The position numbers and the translations under genes are program-made. Below the pieces are notes generated by a model. That model saw only the letters and a program-made list of their open reading frames with translations, had not been told where the DNA came from and made no database searches. From Defluviitaleaceae bacterium (GTDB lineage: Bacteria > Bacillota > Clostridia > Lachnospirales > UBA5962), in NCBI GenBank assembly GCA_009778165.1, contig WRKF01000186.1, positions 1 to 45,149 on the forward strand: a DNA stretch of 45,149 nucleotides. Direction: 5' to 3'. Shown here piece by piece: positions 41,869 to 45,149 of this stretch (position 1 is its first letter; every line of letters starts with the position of its first letter).

Positions 41869-43482
41869 ATGCTACTATATTTTGTAATAATTCCGGTTTT
41901 GATTGCAATTTTTCTTTTCGTTTTTGCAACAAATGATATAGCTAGAAAAATAGCTATTGCTTTTCAAGCTATTTTTACAGGGTTTGCAGTTTATTTGGTG
42001 TGGCTCACAAGAGGAGAGAGTGTAATAACGTTTGTTGGTGTAGGGTCTTACATCGACTACTTGGGCATTTTGTTGTACGCTTATGATGTGTCCGCTGCTT
42101 TTGTGTTGCTAACAGCTGTTGTTTTTTTGGTTATAAGTATGTACAGCTTTAATGAAAGTAGCCAAAGCAGGTTTTGGTGTATGCTTTTCTTGCTAGAAGG
42201 CGCGTTGGTAGGCCTTTTCCTAACAAGAGATTTATTCAACATGTTTGTGCTTTTGGAAGTAAGCACTTTGGTTATAATTATTTTAATGATGTATTACAGG
42301 GCACGCCGAAATATGTTTACAGGCATGGTATATCTTATGGTAAACATATTTGCGATGCAGCTTTATCTTTTTGGGCTTGCCTATATTTACATGATTGGTG
42401 GCACATTTGATATTTTTCATTTGGCAGATACTTTAGCATATGTGGATCAGTCTGATTTGGTTTTGCCCTATGCACTCATGCTCACAGGCATATCCTTTAA
42501 AGCCGGCATGATTCCCCTTTTTAGCGTTGTGCCAAAAATGAGGCTATACCCCGATGCCCCAACAAGCGTAGTCGCAATCCTCTCCGGGGTGCAGATAAAA
42601 GTAGCTATATTCCTACTCATGCGAATGCAAGAAATGTTTGGTTCTGTAGCTCAATACGACTTCTTTTTGATAATGGGTATCGTTACCGGAGCTACCGGTG
42701 TTGTGATGGCTATTTCCCAATCTAACGCCAAAATGATTTTGGCATACCATACCGTGTCCCAAGCAGGCTTGATTATGATTGGTCTTTCTGCCTCGGATAG
42801 CTATGCCATGGTGGGGGGATTGTACCATATTGTTGGTCATGGGATTTTTAAATCTACCCTGTTTTTGACAGCAGGGATTATTCGCCGTTCCTATGGCACT
42901 ATGGATGTTTATGCAATACGGGGTGTTTTAAAACGAATGCCCATTGTGGGGGTTGCATCCGGTTTTGCGGTTTTGGCAATTATGGGAGCGCCGTTTTTTA
43001 TCGGCAGTATCTCCAAATACTACCTTGGATACACCGTGGATCCTTGGATTGAGTGGTCAATAAATATAATAAGCCTAGGCACTATCATATCTTTTCTAAA
43101 ATACGGCTCTATGCTGTTTGGTAAAGACCCCGGGCTTCAAGGCGACACACCAACACCTGACAAATGGCGGGTTGTACCGTCTGTGTTTATGGGCTTTCTT
43201 TGCTTGGCGGGTGGCCTTTTGGGAGCTCAAACCATAAACTTTTTGTTTTCTGATATAGTTGCCGCAGGAAACTTGAGCATTACCGTTGCCCCTTGGACAT
43301 CCCCCGAAAAGCTACTAGTGTTTTTTGGTTCCACTGCTGTGGGTTTGGTTATTTACAAATATGTGGTTAAAGGCAATAAAACTTTAAAAAAGCTCAGCCA
43401 GCTTGACTTTAGGTTTAAAACAGTTATAGTTTCTACCATCGCCTTTTGGGCTATACTGATGGTAGTTGTTGGTATGTTGTGA
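41869..43482 (+). CDS. mrpD: Mrp antiporter subunit D (NuoN/L-like proton channel)
   Basis: The 537-residue protein has about 14 helices and the proton-pumping fold of NuoL/M/N and MrpD. Key segments are LTRDLFNMFVLLEVSTLVII with the charged Glu, LTGISFKAGMIPLFSVVPKM with Lys, and ILAYHTVSQAGLIMIGL. It is the only large channel subunit in the operon. In standard Mrp a second one, MrpA, is present. It follows mrpC after 3 bases. Confidence 0.94.
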   Translation: MLLYFVIIPVLIAIFLFVFATNDIARKIAIAFQAIFTGFAVYLVWLTRGESVITFVGVGSYIDYLGILLYAYDVSAAFVLLTAVVFLVISMYSFNESSQSRFWCMLFLLEGALVGLFLTRDLFNMFVLLEVSTLVIIILMMYYRARRNMFTGMVYLMVNIFAMQLYLFGLAYIYMIGGTFDIFHLADTLAYVDQSDLVLPYALMLTGISFKAGMIPLFSVVPKMRLYPDAPTSVVAILSGVQIKVAIFLLMRMQEMFGSVAQYDFFLIMGIVTGATGVVMAISQSNAKMILAYHTVSQAGLIMIGLSASDSYAMVGGLYHIVGHGIFKSTLFLTAGIIRRSYGTMDVYAIRGVLKRMPIVGVASGFAVLAIMGAPFFIGSISKYYLGYTVDPWIEWSINIISLGTIISFLKYGSMLFGKDPGLQGDTPTPDKWRVVPSVFMGFLCLAGGLLGAQTINFLFSDIVAAGNLSITVAPWTSPEKLLVFFGSTAVGLVIYKYVVKGNKTLKKLSQLDFRFKTVIVSTIAFWAILMVVVGML

Positions 43483-44110
43483 TAAGGTCAAACCCCTAAT
43501 GAAGGGATATAGATACGTTTATGTTGATAAAAGAATATGATAGTATATTCCAAAAGACGGTCGTAGAGGTGTCGTTACGGATATTTTTAAAAATCCAGAT
43601 GTTTACCTTGCAAAGAAAATATACACCTACCGGCTAAACGCCTGCGTCATATGATGTGGGCGTATTTTATTGCAAAGGAGAGGCATTATGCCATATATCA
43701 CAAATCAAACAACCATACGGATTAACTTAAAGAGGTTGTGCCCGATAGTTTAAGTATGAATTTAGAGTTGATAAGGTAGTAGTTTGCAGCAAAAAAAGGG
43801 GTGTCGAATCTGCTTTTAAGATTTATGGGTTAAGAGTGAAAATGGCGAAAAACCTCGGTTTTGAATTTCAGAAATAGCTTTTAGAGGTACTTTCTAATGC
43901 GAACTTTGAAACACTCTATGTCACACCCTATGTGTGACTCTATGTGATATTTTATATTAGAAAAAACAGGGAAAAATTTAAAAATCCTGTGATTGGAAAG
44001 ATAACCCTATTATACAATATGCTCGGCAATGAAACAAGTGGAAAATGTCCGGGTGGGATGTATCAACTTAAATCATTTATGAAACGACCGTGTAAATTTT
44101 TTATAAACTC
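43483..44110. other. Decayed region after the Mrp operon
   Basis: No intact gene is seen. Short open stretches that read like broken genes occur, for example a GRRGVVTDIFKNPDVYLAKK segment at about 43558-43620 and a 21-codon ORF at 43688 with an AAAGGAG site. A hairpin GTCACAC / GTGTGAC lies at 43920-43938. It probably marks the border between the Mrp operon and an accessory region. Confidence 0.5.
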
Positions 44111-44140
44111 TTCACAAGATGGGGGTAATGATGGTATAAT
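44111..44140 (+). promoter_or_regulatory. Probable promoter of the DUF6883-like gene
   Basis: TTCACA (44111-44116), 18-base spacer and TATAAT (44135-44140). Start near 44147, only about 13 bases before the ATG at 44160. Confidence 0.6.
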
Positions 44141-44159
44141 AGAGGGAGAGGAAAATTCT

Positions 44160-44495
44160 ATGAACACATTACCACGATATGAAGAGGCGGTTATACCACG
44201 AGAAAAATTTACAGAGTATTCGCTCAATCCACAAAGACAAAAAGATAAAGCTAGAGCCTTTGACGTGTATTTAGGTTATAATCTATCTAATGTCGATAAT
44301 TTAATAGAGAATATACGCCAGAACTTACCCAATTATCCTGCTGTCCCTAGGCCTGATATGGGTTATGGTCAACGCTACCAAGTCAATATGAGTCTTTTGG
44401 GACCAAATGGTAAATCCGCAAATGTTTTAACCGCTTGGATAGAGGATAGACGTAATGGTAAAATGCGTTTGACGAGTGCGTATATCGATAAATAA
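44160..44495 (+). CDS. DUF6883-like small protein, possible toxin domain
   Basis: The 111-residue protein has the DUF6883 pattern: LPRYEEAVIPREKFTEYSLN, DKARAFDVYLGYNLSN, and GYGQRYQVNMSLLGPNGKSA with VLTAWIED. The family appears as the C-terminal domain of phage-type and polymorphic toxin proteins, and also as a stand-alone gene. The ATG at 44160 is chosen because GGGAGAGG lies just upstream; the longer frame from 43944 has no homology in its extra part. It lies next to two DUF4926-like genes, which are often found beside it. A toxin-immunity role is inference. Confidence 0.75.
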   Translation: MNTLPRYEEAVIPREKFTEYSLNPQRQKDKARAFDVYLGYNLSNVDNLIENIRQNLPNYPAVPRPDMGYGQRYQVNMSLLGPNGKSANVLTAWIEDRRNGKMRLTSAYIDK

Positions 44496-44516
44496 ACATG
44501 GGAGGCTCTTATAAAT

Positions 44517-44711
44517 ATGGAACTTTATCAAAAAGTAAAATTGTTAACTGGTGAATATGCTCATATTGTTGAAATTTATGAAAATGGTGTTGCTTATGAG
44601 GCTGATATATATTCCAAAAATGACGGGAAAACTAGAACAGATACTATAAAGCACTCCGAAATCGTATCGCTAATAATTGAAGTCGAAAAACCCATAGCAG
44701 AAGTAAGATAA
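44517..44711 (+). CDS. DUF4926-like small protein, likely partner of the DUF6883-like gene
   Basis: The 64-residue protein has the small beta-fold plan of DUF4926: YQKVKLLTGEYAHIVEIYEN, GVAYEADIY and IKHSEIVSLIIEV. The ATG at 44517 has GGGAGG 10 bases upstream and starts 21 bases after the DUF6883 stop, so they are cotranscribed. A second, broken copy follows. It could be an immunity protein or antitoxin. Confidence 0.72.
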   Translation: MELYQKVKLLTGEYAHIVEIYENGVAYEADIYSKNDGKTRTDTIKHSEIVSLIIEVEKPIAEVR

Positions 44712-44751
44712 TTAGGGGTGGCAATATACAATTAGACGATTAGGGGGTATT

Positions 44752-44939
44752 ATGCTAAAAGAATTTGACAAAATACGTCTTAGCACCGGAGAAAGAGGTG
44801 CTGTTCTTGAAATTTTAGATAATGAAACAATTTTAGCGGAGATTTTCAAAAAAATGGTGGATTAAATGTATCCGAAATAAAAATTTCAGATATAAAAGGC
44901 AAAATAATTGAAGTTGAAGAACCATTAACAATAGTATAA
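44752..44939 (+). pseudogene. Frameshifted DUF4926-like paralogue (A7 tract)
   Basis: The frame from the ATG at 44752 reads MLKEFDKIRLSTGERGAVLE and then ILDNETILAEIFKK, paralogous to the preceding protein, but a stop comes at 44863. In the frame one base off, the text continues as KNGGLNVSEIKISDIKGKII and EVEEPLTIV to a stop at 44937-44939. The switch point is an A7 run at 44848-44854; one extra A would restore a 62-codon gene. A GGGGG site precedes the ATG. It is either a recent pseudogene or is rescued by slippage. Confidence 0.8.
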
Positions 44940-44942
44940 CCT

Positions 44943-44979
44943 AAAAAAAGACTGCTCCTAAATCGGTGCAGTCTTTTTT
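44943..44979. terminator. Terminator after the DUF4926-like genes
   Basis: AAAAAAGACTGC and GCAGTCTTTTTT form a 12-bp stem with a 12-base loop, ending in a T-run on the plus strand (and A-run mirrored), so it could work in both directions. Confidence 0.85.
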
Positions 44980-45062
44980 GTTTTCCAAAATTGCAAATTT
45001 ATCATTTGAGCATATTCGCTAAATTTTTTGTTGATTTTTATCAATTTTTGTTAAAAATTTAC

Positions 45063-45092
45063 TTGCGGTTTTTTTTTTTTTTTTGATATAAT
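45063..45092 (+). promoter_or_regulatory. Promoter with a 16-T spacer tract facing out of the window
   Basis: TTGCGG (45063-45068) and TATAAT (45087-45092) are separated by 18 bases, of which 16 are an unbroken T run (45069-45084). Change in tract length would move the spacing away from the optimum, so it may be a phase-variable promoter. The gene it drives is outside the window. Confidence 0.5.
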
Positions 45093-45149
45093 CCCATTTG
45101 TACAGGTTTAGTTTTTTTGTTCATTTTGTTCAAAAAAAATATGTAAATA

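Noticed and set aside
43944-44159. Longer start for the DUF6883-like gene
   Set aside because: The extra 72 residues have no family likeness; the promoter and ribosome binding site lie inside this stretch and point to the ATG at 44160.
44848-44854. Programmed -1 ribosomal frameshift
   Set aside because: The base before the A7 is C, so the P-site codon AAA would slip to CAA; the heptamer is not a proper slippery site and there is no clear stimulator. Indel or transcriptional slippage fits better.

Overview
The window looks like a chromosomal piece of an anaerobic, chemotactic, low-GC member of the Bacillota, most likely class Clostridia. The support is AT-rich DNA, strong AGGAGG-type ribosome binding sites, near-consensus TTGACA/TATAAT promoters, FloA, YlmH and RbgA proteins, the rplS-rbgA gene pair, Dps, poly-HAMP chemoreceptors, an Mrp/Mbh-type ion-pumping operon and a NiCo riboswitch. 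No rRNA, tRNA, CRISPR array or complete insertion sequence was seen.

Layout. 1-1.9 kb (minus): 5' part of a secreted surface protein with a Pro/Glu stalk and a striking Tyr/Cys/acidic repeat, then a metallo-beta-lactamase-fold hydrolase. 2.0-6.4 kb (plus): a protein that looks like a MotA cytoplasmic segment joined to a FliG C-terminal domain, a chemoreceptor, and an Rpn/PDDEXK nuclease-transposase of different base composition. 6.4-11.3 kb: a 44-bp perfect palindrome, a PspC mini-protein, a radical SAM/SPASM enzyme plus ABC exporter (probable peptide-modification locus) and two candidate small peptides. 11.5-19.5 kb (minus): a Cache chemoreceptor, aldo/keto reductase, floA with a soluble NfeD-like partner, and an SsuABC/taurine-type importer. 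19.6-24.7 kb (plus): dps, rplS, rbgA, an EAL-like/HDOD protein and a TIR-like/GNAT fusion. 24.8-27.7 kb (minus): a P1B-4 metal-efflux ATPase with ylmH downstream, preceded by a NiCo riboswitch whose last strand is also part of a terminator. 27.7-37.9 kb (minus): one apparent operon of ten genes: thiolase, CoA-transferase A and B, a divergent KASIII, livHMGF, a LIV-type binding lipoprotein and an M28-like peptidase. 38-38.9 kb: direct repeats, an imperfect palindrome and a truncated Rpn gene. 39-43.5 kb (plus): an Mrp antiporter operon in the order E-F-G-(MbhD/E/MrpB fusion)-C-D, with no full-length MrpA. 43.5-45.1 kb: decayed DNA, a DUF6883/DUF4926-like pair, a frameshifted paralogue of the second gene, and a promoter with a 16-T spacer facing out of the window.

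How the genes fit together. Two chemoreceptors, the MotA/FliG-like protein and the EAL-like/HDOD protein suggest signalling and motility control. The ATPase and NiCo riboswitch form a self-contained cobalt/nickel detoxification unit. The LIV/CoA operon may couple uptake of a carboxylate or amino-acid-derived compound to acyl-CoA chemistry. The most unusual items are the MotA/FliG-like chimera, the TIR-like/GNAT fusion, the Tyr/Cys repeat protein, the radical SAM locus with unassigned precursor, and the homopolymer-dependent features at the right edge. All family assignments come from reading motifs by eye; no database search was run.
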